A stretch of DNA of 58,119 nucleotides from Streptomyces capoamus (GCF_014654935.1 NZ_BNBF01000001.1:691125-749243); one strand, 5' to 3'; shown: positions 8,755 to 16,740, numbered from the stretch's first letter. Program-made: numbers and translations. Notes: generated by a model not told the origin, from the letters alone.

Positions 8755-9298
8755 ATGACCGCCCCCCCGATTCCGGCCCACGCACGTCGTCCCGCCGCAC
8801 GGCCTGCCCGCGTGGGAAACCCCCGACCCGACGCGGCCCACCGTGCCCCTGGATCCGCTGCTGCCCGTGCAGCTCGTGGAACGGCGCGGCGACTGGGGGC
8901 ACATCCGCTGCGCCAACGGCTGGGCCGCCTGGGTCGACGGCCGCCTGCTCGTCGCCGTACCCGACGACCCGCCCGCCGGCGGCGACCCCGGCGGCACCGC
9001 CGATCCGCGCCCCCTGCTGGCCCGGGTCGAACAGGCGCTGGCCGGCTACCGGGCGGCCGTGGAGGGCCTGGCGGCCGGCGCGACGGACGGCGAGGCCTTC
9101 GAGGCCCGCACCCGGGGCCTGCGCATCGGGCTCGTGGTCGACGGCGCGTCCACGTGGGTGTACGACCCGCAGGAGGGGCGGTGGCTGTACGGCGACGGAC
9201 GCAGACTGAGCCCGTACGCCACCGACCGGCCGGTGGACGGGGCGGACGACACCGGGCGTGCCCCGGCCCGGCTGGTCGCGCCGGAGGGTGAGCGCTGA
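8755..9298 (+). pseudogene. SH3-like domain protein with apparent -1/+1 frameshift in a C7 run
   Basis: A conserved-looking frame ends at 9298 and contains a bacterial SH3-like core (LPVQLVERRGDWGHIRCANGWAAWVDGRLL) but has no good start: the first usable codon in that frame is GTG at 8843. Forty codons upstream, ATG 8755 with a strong GGGAGG site opens the neighbouring frame. The seven Cs at 8762-8768 join the two: removing one C yields one continuous protein from MTAPRFRPTHVVPPHGLPAW into the core, about 180 residues. Either the base count is a sequencing error or the gene is broken here. The shorter alternative is a CDS at 8843-9298 (151 residues). Confidence 0.7.
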
Positions 9299-9429
9299 CG
9301 ACCGGCGGGACCGGCCTGTTCGCCGGCCGTCCCCCGGCGGAACCGGGCGGCGGCCGGGTGGCGGAGGCGTCCGCTCCGGCGCCCCCCCGAGACCCCGGCT
9401 CCCCGGACCGGCGGACCGTCGCAGGCACC

Positions 9430-9466
9430 GCAGCAGCAACAGCAGCCACAGCAGCAACAGCAGCAG
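9430..9466 (+). repeat. CAG/CAA triplet repeat
   Basis: A purine-pyrimidine triplet tract made of CAG, CAA and one CCA unit, the only such tract in the window. It is outside any gene I accept, immediately 5' of a perfect seven-bp hairpin. Confidence 0.65.
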
Positions 9467-9481
9467 TGACTCTTGTCACTG
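9464..9481. promoter_or_regulatory. Perfect 7-bp inverted repeat with TCTT loop
   Basis: CAGTGAC, four-base loop TCTT, GTCACTG. It lies about 100 bp before the ATPase gene. It may be an operator or an RNA hairpin; it has no T-run, so it is not a standard terminator. Confidence 0.5.
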
Positions 9482-9583
9482 TGCGCGCTCGGCGAACGGA
9501 TCGGGTGGACTGGCGGGCCGGGGTCGGGGTACGAGGACTGGTGCACCATCGACCGGCGGACCGGGTTTTCCGAGAGAGACAGT

Positions 9584-10039
9584 ATGAGCGAGCACCTGGG
9601 CGGGGCAGTGATACCGACTGGTTTCGACGTACCCGTGGAGCCGCTGCGGCGTGCGGCGCACTACACGGGCGAACCCGGATGCATCGCCGACGCCCGCGCC
9701 TTCGCTGCCCAGTTCCTCCAGCAGCTGCGCACCGAGTGGTGCGCCAGCGCCGACGGCCTGGCCGACGGCGAGCTGCTCCTCATGGTGAGTGAGCTGGTCA
9801 CCAACGCCGACCGGCACAGCAACGGGCCGTACATCCTGGAACTGGAAGGCACGGACACCGCGGTGGTGGTGTCCGTGTACGACAGCAGCAGCGCCCTGCC
9901 CCGCCGCTTTCCCAAGGACCCGCAGCGGATCGGGCGGCACGGTCTGGAGATCGTGCACGCCCTGGCCTCGCAGGTGACCGTCGAGCGCGTCCCCGTGGGC
10001 AAGCGCGTGCGGGCGGTCTTCGCGCTGCGCCGGGACTGA
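9584..10039 (+). CDS. ATP-binding GHKL protein (RsbW/SpoIIAB-like anti-sigma kinase fold)
   Basis: A 151-residue single HATPase_c domain. The N box reads LLLMVSELVTNADRHSNG and the later G box is IGRHGLEIVHALAS, as in the large Streptomyces family of RsbW-like serine kinases that bind SigB-type sigma factors or phosphorylate STAS antagonists. The ATG at 9584 is used rather than a TTG at 9473 because the family starts near here. It converges with a SigB-family sigma gene whose stop is only 15 bp away, which suggests, but does not prove, a regulator-target pair. Confidence 0.85.
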   Translation: MSEHLGGAVIPTGFDVPVEPLRRAAHYTGEPGCIADARAFAAQFLQQLRTEWCASADGLADGELLLMVSELVTNADRHSNGPYILELEGTDTAVVVSVYDSSSALPRRFPKDPQRIGRHGLEIVHALASQVTVERVPVGKRVRAVFALRRD

Positions 10040-10058
10040 GCCGGCGCCCCGGCCTCAG
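10036..10058. terminator. Bidirectional hairpin between ATPase and sigma genes
   Basis: CTGAG-CCGG, loop, CCGG-(C)-CTCAG: a nine-bp stem with one bulged C. It includes both convergent stop codons, so it can end transcription from either side. Confidence 0.55.
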
Positions 10059-10945
10059 GCGCAGTCGAGCTCGCCGAGCATCCCCTCGCGCAACCGGGCG
10101 ATGATCCGCTTGATCAGCCGGGAGACGTGCATCTGGGAGCAGCCGAGCTGCTCGCCGATCTCCGCCTGGGTGGCCTCCTCCACGAACCGCAGGTGGATGA
10201 TCCGGCGGTCGCGCTCGCTCAGCTCCGCCATCAGCGGGGCGAGTGCGTGGAAGTCCTCCACGAGCCGCAGCCCCTCCTCCTCGACGCCGATGAAGTCGGC
10301 CAGCACGGCCTCGCCGTCCTCGGGCCCGTCGCCGGTGAGCGCCGCGTCCAGGGAGGCGGAGTTGTAGCCGTTGGAGGCGAGCTGGGCCTCGACGACCTCC
10401 TTCTCGGAGATGTTCATCAGCGTGGCCAGCTCGGCGGTCGTCGGATCGCGGTCCAGCCGGCTGGACAGCTCCTCCCGGGCCTTCGCCAGCTCCACGCGCA
10501 GTTCCTGGAGCCGGCGCGGCACGTGGACGGCCCAGGTGGTGTCGCGGAAGAAGCGCTTGATCTCGCCGACGATGTACGGCAGCGCGAAGGAGGTGAACTC
10601 GACCTCGCGTGCCAGTTCGAACCGGTCGATGGCCTTGATCAGGCCGATCATGCCGGTCTGGACGACGTCCTCCATGTCGTCGCCGCGGCCCCGGAACCGT
10701 CCGGCGGCGAACCGCACCAGCGACATGTTCATCTCGATGAGGGTGTTGCGCGCGTACTGGTGCTCGTGCGTGCCCTCTTCCAGCTCGGCCAGCCGGCGGA
10801 AGAACTGGCGGGACAGTTCCCGCGCGTCGCGCGGGGCGACGGACGCCGGGTCCGCGATGCCAGGCAGTGCTCGCTCGCCCGTCCCGTCCTGCTCGGCCTG
10901 CTCCACGACCTCTGCTTGCGACCGGATCCCGGCGGCGGTCTTCAT
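10055..10945 (-). CDS. RNA polymerase sigma factor, SigB/SigF family (group 3)
   Basis: A 296-residue sigma factor with regions 2 (ARNTLIEMNMSLVRFAAGRF, then DMEDVVQTGMIGLIKAIDRF and EFTSFALPYIVGEIKRFFRD), 3 (VPRRLQELRVELAKA) and 4 (LSERDRRIIHLRFVEEATQAEIGEQLGCSQMHVSRLIKRI). This is the stress/sporulation group of which Streptomyces has about nine (SigB, F, G, H, I, K, L, M, N); I cannot say which one. The ATG at 10945 has GGGAGAGG upstream. Two SigB-type promoter sequences lie upstream, so it is probably controlled by itself or a sister sigma. The convergent neighbour encodes an RsbW-like ATPase. Confidence 0.93.
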   Translation of the reverse strand: MKTAAGIRSQAEVVEQAEQDGTGERALPGIADPASVAPRDARELSRQFFRRLAELEEGTHEHQYARNTLIEMNMSLVRFAAGRFRGRGDDMEDVVQTGMIGLIKAIDRFELAREVEFTSFALPYIVGEIKRFFRDTTWAVHVPRRLQELRVELAKAREELSSRLDRDPTTAELATLMNISEKEVVEAQLASNGYNSASLDAALTGDGPEDGEAVLADFIGVEEEGLRLVEDFHALAPLMAELSERDRRIIHLRFVEEATQAEIGEQLGCSQMHVSRLIKRIIARLREGMLGELDCA

Positions 10946-11025
10946 TGCCTCTCCCACGAAAGTCACGGTGCGACGTCTGCCTTCACAGCATGTGTCGGAT
11001 TCCCGGCGCACCTGTCGGGCCCCGG

Positions 11026-11050
11026 GTACCCGTTGTCCGGCCGTCCATGC
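11026..11050 (-). promoter_or_regulatory. SigB-type promoter, proximal (GCAT-N15-GGGTAC)
   Basis: Reading the minus strand: GCAT, 15 bases, GGGTAC. It fits the GNNT-N14-16-GGGTAY consensus of Streptomyces SigB-family promoters and lies about 80 bp upstream of the sigma start codon. Confidence 0.6.
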
Positions 11051-11076
11051 GTGCCGTTACGGCGCTCACCGCGCGG

Positions 11077-11101
11077 GTACCCACGGTGACACGACGTATG
11101 C
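11077..11101 (-). promoter_or_regulatory. SigB-type promoter, distal (GCAT-N15-GGGTAC)
   Basis: A second copy with exactly the same GCAT, 15-base spacer and GGGTAC, 51 bp further upstream. The identical geometry in tandem makes chance less likely. Confidence 0.55.
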
Positions 11102-11220
11102 ACCCGCCGCTCGGCACTGGCGTGAAACAACCGGTCCGGGACCTTGGACGGCCCCGGGATTTCCCTCAGGGCGCAACCGTGCGCCCTTGCCCCCGACCGT
11201 ACCGCTCCTAGGCTGACGGG

Positions 11221-11622
11221 ATGAGCAACCCGGTGAGCGACGAAGCCGAAGTCATCCGCCTGCGGCCGGCCCCCGCCCGCCCGGCCGCGCCGGACACCGA
11301 GCCCCCCGCCCCCAGGGAACCCCTCTGGCGGGATCTGGTCGGCGAGGTGCTGCGCCGGGAGCGGCAGGCGCAGGAACGCACGCTCAAGGACGTGGCCGAC
11401 GCGGCCCGGATCTCCCTGCCGTACCTGTCCGAGATCGAGCGGGGCCGCAAGGAGGCCTCGTCCGAGGTGCTCGCCGCCGCCGCCCACGCGCTCGGCCTGG
11501 GCCTGGGGGACCTGCTGTCGCTGACGCACGGCGAGCTGGCCCGGCGCACGGCCGCCGCGCAGCGGCGCGGCCGGCCCGCCGCCCCGCACCGGCCGCACCG
11601 GGGGCTCTGCTTGGCGGCCTGA
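11221..11622 (+). CDS. XRE-family helix-turn-helix regulator
   Basis: A 133-residue regulator with a disordered N-terminus and a single Cro/CI-type HTH: GEVLRRERQAQERTLKDVADAARISLPYLSEIERGRKEASSEVLAAAAHALGL. This pattern (five helices with SLPYLSEIERG as recognition part) resembles ClgR/PspA-regulator relatives that control protease genes in Actinobacteria, but the C-terminal tail here is short and basic (about 35 residues) and identity with ClgR is not established. It is transcribed away from the sigma gene across 275 bp. Confidence 0.88.
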   Translation: MSNPVSDEAEVIRLRPAPARPAAPDTEPPAPREPLWRDLVGEVLRRERQAQERTLKDVADAARISLPYLSEIERGRKEASSEVLAAAAHALGLGLGDLLSLTHGELARRTAAAQRRGRPAAPHRPHRGLCLAA

Positions 11623-11672
11623 CCGGCCGCACCCCCCCACGCGTCCGTCCGGGCTCCCGGGGCGGTGACGCC

Positions 11673-11712
11673 GGACCGATGGACCGATGGACCGATGGAC
11701 CGATGGACCGAT
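11673..11712 (+). repeat. Five perfect tandem copies of GGACCGAT
   Basis: Five consecutive eight-base units GGACCGAT, with no mismatch, in the spacer upstream of the PhnB-like gene. Such short perfect tandems tend to vary between strains. Confidence 0.85.
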
Positions 11713-11741
11713 GAGTTTCCCGCCGTGGCCCGGTCGATACC

Positions 11742-11770
11742 CATGACCGCGTACCCATGACCGCGTACCA
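11742..11770 (+). repeat. 14-bp direct repeat CATGACCGCGTACC
   Basis: CATGACCGCGTACC occurs twice back to back just before the ribosome binding site of the next gene. Each copy carries an ATG, and the second, at 11757, opens the same frame as the gene, but the better start is the ATG at 11799. Confidence 0.7.
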
Positions 11771-11798
11771 CGCCCTGTCCCGCCCGCAGGAGGAACTC

Positions 11799-12287
11799 AT
11801 GACCACCGACGGATTCACCACGTGCCTCTGGTTCGACGGTCAGGCGGAGGAGGCCGCGCACCATTACGTGTCCGTCTTCAAGGACTCCGGTATCGGCCGC
11901 GTCGTGCGGTGGCCGGAATCCGGCCGCGGCCCGGCCGGTTCGGTGCTGACGGTGGAGTTCACCGCCAACGGCCAGAGGTTCGTCGCGCTCAACGGCGGCC
12001 CCGAGTTCACCTTCGGCGAGGCGGTCTCGTTCCAGATCCTCTGCGCCGACCAGGACGAGATCGACCACTACTGGACGAAGCTCACCGAGAACGGCGGCGA
12101 AGGCGGTCCGTGCGGCTGGCTCAAGGACAAGTACGGCGTCTCCTGGCAGGTGGTCTACGCCCCGCTGCTCGACATGATCGGCGACCCGGACCCGGAGAAG
12201 GCCGCGCGGGCCATGAAGGCCATGATGGGCATGGGCAAGCTGGACGCCGCGGCCCTGGAGCAGGCGTACGCCGGGGAGCAGCCGTAG
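11799..12287 (+). CDS. PhnB-like VOC protein
   Basis: A 162-residue protein of the PhnB / 3-demethylubiquinone-methyltransferase-like VOC group. It shows TTCLWFDGQAEEAAHHYVSVFKDSGI at the start, then FVALNGGPEFTFGEAVSFQI, and DEIDHYWTKLTENGGEGGPCGWLKDKYGVSWQVV, all standard for this group. AGGAGG lies eight bases before the ATG. The group is widespread, usually without a known substrate; the methyltransferase name is historical. It is convergent with the phosphotransferase. Confidence 0.88.
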   Translation: MTTDGFTTCLWFDGQAEEAAHHYVSVFKDSGIGRVVRWPESGRGPAGSVLTVEFTANGQRFVALNGGPEFTFGEAVSFQILCADQDEIDHYWTKLTENGGEGGPCGWLKDKYGVSWQVVYAPLLDMIGDPDPEKAARAMKAMMGMGKLDAAALEQAYAGEQP

Positions 12288-12311
12288 CGTCCTGCCCCGT
12301 CATCGTCACCG

Positions 12312-13194
12312 TCACCGCACCCCGGCCTCGGCGAGGACCTCGGCGAGCGCGTGCCGGGAGTTCTCCGCCAGGGCCGGGTTGGTGTCCCAGTAGTACGGCA
12401 GCTGGATCAGCGAGATCGACAGCGCCCAGCCCCGCCCGCGTGCCCACTCCGCGTCCCCGGCGCCGACGGCTTCGCGGAACGTGTCCCGGGCGCCCGCCGG
12501 CAGCAGGTTCCAGGCCACGGCCAGATCCACGGCCGGGTCTCCGACGCCGGCGGTGCCGAAGTCGATGACCGCGCTCAGCCGTCCGCCGTCGACCAGCACG
12601 TTCCCCGGGGACAGGTCCGCGTGCACCCAGACCGGCGGGCCCGAGTGGGCCGGGACCCGCAGGGCCTCCTCCCACAGGGCCGTCACGGCCGCGGTGTCGA
12701 TCCGGCCGCCGAGCCGGGCGAGCGCGGTCCGGGTCGGCCCGTCCCGGTCGGCGAGGGGCACGCCGCGGCCGGCGGCCGGCCCGCCGTGCGCGTCGGTCCG
12801 GCGCAGCGCGCGCACGAACGCCCCCAGCTCCTCGGCGACCCGCCGGGGTTCCGCCACGGCTCCGGCGACCGGATTGCGTCCCTCCAGCCAGCGGTACACC
12901 GACCAGGGCCACGGGAAGCCGTCATCGGGCCGGCCCACGCCCAGCGGCTCGGGCACGGCCACCGGCAGCAGCGGACCGAGCCGGGACAGCCAGCGCTGTT
13001 CGTGCCTGACGTCCGGCACGGCGGAGGGGCGCCGGGGGAGCCGGACCACGAGGTCGCCGCCCAGCCGGAACATGGCGTTCTCCGTCCCGGCGGAAGGGAC
13101 ACGCCGTATCGGGCAGCGCCGCCCACCGCGGGAACCGGCGGGCGATCAGCCGGTGGACCAGCGGGGCGTCGACGGCGATCTCGTCGGCGTGCAT
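12312..13194 (-). pseudogene. Aminoglycoside phosphotransferase family gene split by a one-base frameshift
   Basis: Two frames together make a complete APH (choline/aminoglycoside kinase fold) protein of about 293 residues. The N-terminal part starts at ATG 13194 (MHADEIAVDAPLVHRLIARRF) and runs to ALPDTACP; the rest continues in another frame with SAGTENAMFRLGGDLVVRLP, the nucleotide loop and invariant Lys region. Later motifs are intact: WVHADLSPGNVLV (Brenner motif, catalytic Asp) and VIDFGTAGVGDPAVDLA. The break lies at about 13094-13098, where one extra base sits in CCCTT on the minus strand. An internal ATG at 13073 could still yield a 253-residue product lacking the N-lobe start. Confidence 0.82.
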
Positions 13195-13296
13195 CGGCCG
13201 CGCGGGCGCCCGCTGCGGGGTGTCACCGTGGAAGGCACTCATGGAGGTCCATCCCAGCGCCTGGGCGCCCCCGCTGTCGACGGGATTTCGCCGGCC

Positions 13297-14175
13297 TCAG
13301 ACCCGGTCGGCCACGATGAGCAGGTACTGGAAGCTGCCGTTGCGGTACGCGGACAGGAACGTGTCCTCGATGCCGGTGACCAGGTGGTCCGCCTCCTTGC
13401 GCAGTTCCCAGTACGGGATGGTGGCCTGCGTCAGGTCCTCCACGTGCACGGGCACGAGCCGGTGCCGGGCCATCGCCCGGAAGTACGCCGACCGCGGGTG
13501 GATGTCGCAGATGTAGTGCGCGTTGATCAGCGACACCTCGCGGGAGGCCCGCCCGTAGGTGTCGTTGTAGCAGCCGGTGATGACCACGTAGCGTCCGCCG
13601 CGGCGCAGCAGCCGGGCGTGCTCCGCGAAGAGCAGGTCCAGTTCGACGTACATGGTGGACTCGTTGTTCCAGGACGCCGCGTACGCGCCCGTCTCGAAAC
13701 CGGTGTCCAGCATGTTGCGGTGGTGGTAGCGCACCTTGCCGTCGATGCCCCGCTTGCGGGCCTGCTCATGGGCGAAGTCGGCCTGCTTGGCGGAGATCGT
13801 GACGCCGTCGGCGTGGCAGCCGTACCGCAGGTGCGCCACCACGCTGCCGCCGCCGCGGCCGCAGCCGGCGTCGAAGACCCGGTCGGTGGGGGAGAGCGGG
13901 CCGAGGTGGGAGGCGAGCAGTTCGGCCTGGGCGTGTTCGAGCCGGTGCAGTTCGGTGGTGATGCGCTCGCGCCGCAGCGCGCCGTCCGGCTCGTCCAGCA
14001 CCGAGCGGTCGGCCGCCCCGATGCCGTAGTGGTGGTGGTAGAGGTCGTCGATCTTGCCGAGTTCCAGGTTGACCGGGTTCTCCTCGGCGTTCCAGTAGTC
14101 GGCGACGCGGCTCTGGTAGGTGGACTGGGCCGGTACCGGAACCGATGCGGTCCGGGTGGCGGGCACGGTCGTCAA
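13297..14175 (-). CDS. Geranyl diphosphate 2-C-methyltransferase (2-MIB pathway)
   Basis: A 292-residue SAM-dependent methyltransferase that puts a methyl group on C2 of geranyl diphosphate. It resembles Streptomyces SCO7701: the entry YHHHYGIG, the SAM motif VFDAGCGRGGGSVVAHLR, SWNNESTMYVELDLLF, and the ending ATIPYWELR and GSFQYLLIVADRV. No ATG is near the expected N-terminus; TTG at 14175 (TTVPATRTASV) with GAGGAG upstream fits the family length. It is last in the operon shell - cyclase - methyltransferase, 53 bp behind the cyclase. Confidence 0.93.
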   Translation of the reverse strand: MTTVPATRTASVPVPAQSTYQSRVADYWNAEENPVNLELGKIDDLYHHHYGIGAADRSVLDEPDGALRRERITTELHRLEHAQAELLASHLGPLSPTDRVFDAGCGRGGGSVVAHLRYGCHADGVTISAKQADFAHEQARKRGIDGKVRYHHRNMLDTGFETGAYAASWNNESTMYVELDLLFAEHARLLRRGGRYVVITGCYNDTYGRASREVSLINAHYICDIHPRSAYFRAMARHRLVPVHVEDLTQATIPYWELRKEADHLVTGIEDTFLSAYRNGSFQYLLIVADRV

Positions 14176-14228
14176 AGGTGGCTCCTCGGTGCGCGATGTG
14201 CGGTGGTTCGTTCCGTGCGGACGGGCGG

Positions 14229-15281
14229 TCACCAGTAGTCGGGCAGGTGGTAGCGGTGGGAGTTGGTGGCGTGCCACTCGTGGTTGCCGGACACCCAGGC
14301 GGCGAGCCCCTGGGCGTAGCGCTCCACGACGGGCGAGGTGCCGGACAGGACGGCGGACTCCTCCTCGAAGGCCTCCATGATCCGGTTGTGGATCTCGACG
14401 GACTTCAGGTAGGCGGCCTTCAGTCCGCAGCGCTCGTTGGCGGCGACGACCTGCGGCAGGTTGAGGTGGGTCGGATCGCTCGCCAGCTCCTTGGTGAAGG
14501 AGTACAGGTCGTTCACGATGGTGGTGGCGTTGCAGGCCAGCGCCGTGATCCGCTGGATCTCGGGGCGGGCGTAGACCTGCTCGGGCAGTTCGTAGCCGTC
14601 CACCGCGTCGACGATCGACAGACAGGGCCGGAAGTTGTTGAACTGCCGCATCACCAGGTACTCCCACACCCGGGGCGTGTACCGGGTCTCGGCCCAGGCG
14701 GCCTCGGCCAGGTAGCCCAGGTGCAGCCGGGCGATGTCGTGCACGAACCGGTCGGTCTGGCTGGGCGTGGCGAACGTCGCGTAGTCGGCGAGGGCGAAGT
14801 GGTACGAGCGCAGGGGACCGTCGGCCCGTACGCCCGCGCGCCACTCCTCCTCCAGCTCCGGGATGCCGTGGTAGGGGTCGATCGCCGACTGGGCCGTGAT
14901 CAGCCGCCCGCCCAGGCCGCGGCGGGCGCCGCCCCGGCCCTCGTCCTCCTCGCAGTAGCAGGAGTCGACGACGTTCTCCGCGAGCAGCAGCTTTCCGGCG
15001 GCCGTCAGGCGGTCCAGGTCGAGGGCGCCGGGGTGCTGCAGTACGACGGCCCGGCCGAACTGGAAACCCGAGAAGTCCCCCTTCCAGGCCGCCGGGAACA
15101 GGTCGAGGCCGCGCGCCCAGGTCTCCAGCCGGTGGTCCACCTCGGCGGCCTTCGCCGGGTCGGCGGGAGCGGCCGGGCGGTGGCGCAGCCCGGGGATCGC
15201 CCCGGTGCGCCGGTCCCTGCGCAGGCTCCGTGCCACGTCCGGCGGCCCGGGCAGCCGGTAGGCGTGGGTCGGTGTGCTCAT
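14229..15281 (-). CDS. 2-methylisoborneol synthase-like terpene cyclase (encapsulin cargo type)
   Basis: A 350-residue class I terpene cyclase that turns 2-methyl-GPP into 2-methylisoborneol. The NSE/metal motif NDLYSFTKE is at residues 257-265, with FNNFRPC, HLGYLAEAAWAET and the C-terminal WVSGNHEWHATNSHRYHLPDYW all as in SCO7700. The Asp-rich motif reads VDSCYCEED (residues 105-113) where SCO7700 has DDCYCED, so the second Asp is Ser. The N-terminal unstructured region before the fold is about 45 residues, against about 100 in SCO7700. ATG at 15281 follows the shell stop by 16 bp with GGGAG between. Confidence 0.9.
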   Translation of the reverse strand: MSTPTHAYRLPGPPDVARSLRRDRRTGAIPGLRHRPAAPADPAKAAEVDHRLETWARGLDLFPAAWKGDFSGFQFGRAVVLQHPGALDLDRLTAAGKLLLAENVVDSCYCEEDEGRGGARRGLGGRLITAQSAIDPYHGIPELEEEWRAGVRADGPLRSYHFALADYATFATPSQTDRFVHDIARLHLGYLAEAAWAETRYTPRVWEYLVMRQFNNFRPCLSIVDAVDGYELPEQVYARPEIQRITALACNATTIVNDLYSFTKELASDPTHLNLPQVVAANERCGLKAAYLKSVEIHNRIMEAFEEESAVLSGTSPVVERYAQGLAAWVSGNHEWHATNSHRYHLPDYW

Positions 15282-15297
15282 CGCGCGCTCCCGGCCG

Positions 15298-16740
15298 TCA
15301 CTCGGCGGTCCGGCCGACCTGGACGTTCTCCAGGATTCCGGCCGCGTCGGGGACGAGGATGGCCAGCGAGTAGTAGGCCGTGACGAGGTAGTTGACGATC
15401 GCGGCGCTGTCGATGCCCATGAACCGGACGTTCAGGCCCGGCTGGAACTCCTCCGGGATACCGGTCTGGTAGAGGCCGATCACCCCCTGGTCGGCCTCGC
15501 CCGTGCGCAGCGCGATGATGCTGCTGGTGTGGTTCCCGGTGATCGGGATCTTGCTGCACGGGAAGATCGGCACACCTCGCCAGGCGGGCACCTCATGGCC
15601 GTCGACCTTCGCGGTGCCCGGCACGAGTCCCCGTTTGTTGCACTGCCGGAAGAAGGCCGCGATCGCCTTCGGGTGGGCCAGGAAGACCTTCGTCTTGCGC
15701 CGCATCGCCAGCAGTTCGTCCATGTCGTCGGGGGTCGGCGGCCCTGTGAGGCTGCTGATGCGCTGGCCGTAGTCGACGTTGTGCAGGAGCCCGAACTCAC
15801 GGTTGTTGACCAGCTCCCACTCCTGTCGCTCGCGGATCTCCTCGACGGTCAGCCTCAGCTGCTGGGCGGTCTGGTCCATCGGGTCGCTGTAGAGGTCGGC
15901 GACCCGGGTGTGCACCCGCAGCACGGTCTGCGTGAGCGACAGCTCGTACTCGCGCGGGGAGAGTTCGTAGTCGACGAAGCCGGCCGGCAGGGTGGGCTCG
16001 CCGACGTGCCCGGCCTGCACGGGCAGTTCCGCCTCGCCCTTGCGGTTCATCGGCCGGCGCTGCCGCTCGACGTACTCGCGCAGGTGCGCCGCGAGGGAGG
16101 GCACCCGCGCGGTGAACTCCTCCACGACCGCCCAGGGCAGCGCCAGCACCACGCCTGCGGTCTCCGCCCGGACGGAGGTCAGCCACAGCGGATCCGACTG
16201 GCCGACCGCCTCGTCGCCCATCTGGTCGCCGTCCGTGACGACGCCGACGATCTCCTCGTCGCCGTACTTCCCGGTGGCGTAGCGGGTGAAGCGCCCGTGC
16301 GCCACGAGGTAGGCCTCGGTGACCGGCTGGCCCGCCTCGAACAGCACCTGGCCCGGGCGGATCTCCCGGGACCGGAAGCGCGCGGCGATCTCCCGCAGCA
16401 CCTCGGTGTCGGGATAGCCGCGCAGGATCGGCAGCTCGGTCAGGGTCTCGGGGACCACCCGGACGTCGTCGGCGCCGTTGAGCTCGAAGTGCACGCGCCC
16501 GCGGCCGGTACGCAGTTGCAGACGCCGGTTGACCCGGTAGGCGCCGCCCTTGACGTCCACCCACGGCAGGCTCTTCAGCAGCCACCGGGAGGTGATGGCC
16601 TGCATCTGCGGTTCGGACTTGGTGGTGGTCGTGAGCTGGCGGGCCGCCCGGGTGCTCAGGCTGGTGAGCCGGGCGTCGGCCGGCGGGCCGGGATCCGGTT
16701 CGTCGACTGCGGAACCGGTGGCGATGTCCGGAGTGGACAC
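15298..16740 (-). CDS. Family 2B encapsulin shell protein with cyclic-nucleotide-binding domain (EshA/SCO7699-like)
   Basis: A 480-residue HK97-fold shell subunit into which a cNMP-binding domain is inserted at about residues 105-215 ([27 protein letters not shown], then GDQMGDEA). Flanking parts carry family 2B landmarks: [17 protein letters not shown] near residue 58, [45 protein letters not shown], and a final [25 protein letters not shown]. It starts with GTG at 16740 directly after AGGAGGGAAT. In related loci the shell encloses the terpene cyclase encoded next to it. Older annotation calls these Crp-like regulators or EshA, but no DNA-binding HTH is present. Confidence 0.92.
   Translation of the reverse strand: MSTPDIATGSAVDEPDPGPPADARLTSLSTRAARQLTTTTKSEPQMQAITSRWLLKSLPWVDVKGGAYRVNRRLQLRTGRGRVHFELNGADDVRVVPETLTELPILRGYPDTEVLREIAARFRSREIRPGQVLFEAGQPVTEAYLVAHGRFTRYATGKYGDEEIVGVVTDGDQMGDEAVGQSDPLWLTSVRAETAGVVLALPWAVVEEFTARVPSLAAHLREYVERQRRPMNRKGEAELPVQAGHVGEPTLPAGFVDYELSPREYELSLTQTVLRVHTRVADLYSDPMDQTAQQLRLTVEEIRERQEWELVNNREFGLLHNVDYGQRISSLTGPPTPDDMDELLAMRRKTKVFLAHPKAIAAFFRQCNKRGLVPGTAKVDGHEVPAWRGVPIFPCSKIPITGNHTSSIIALRTGEADQGVIGLYQTGIPEEFQPGLNVRFMGIDSAAIVNYLVTAYYSLAILVPDAAGILENVQVGRTAE

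Larger units (their letters stand above)
9299..9583. other. 285-bp spacer with CAG/CAA repeats and a hairpin
   Basis: From about 9430 to 9466 the + strand is a run of CAG and CAA triplets (CAGCAGCAACAGCAGCCACAG and on). It leads directly into a perfect hairpin CAGTGAC-TCTT-GTCACTG at 9464-9481. The rest is ordinary GC-rich DNA. TTGTCA at 9473-9478 could be a -35 box for the ATPase gene, but no convincing -10 was found. Confidence 0.5.

Noticed and set aside
8755-8768. Programmed ribosomal frameshifting at the C7 run
   Set aside because: No slippery heptamer of the usual type and no clear downstream pseudoknot; an error or mutation is simpler.
13297-14844. A 515-codon frame extending the GPP methyltransferase
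   Set aside because: The upstream part overlaps the cyclase in another frame. TTG 14175 matches the start of known homologues.
15298-16740. Reading the encapsulin shell gene as a Crp-type transcription regulator
   Set aside because: It has a cNMP domain but no helix-turn-helix, and the flanking sequence and operon match family 2B shells.
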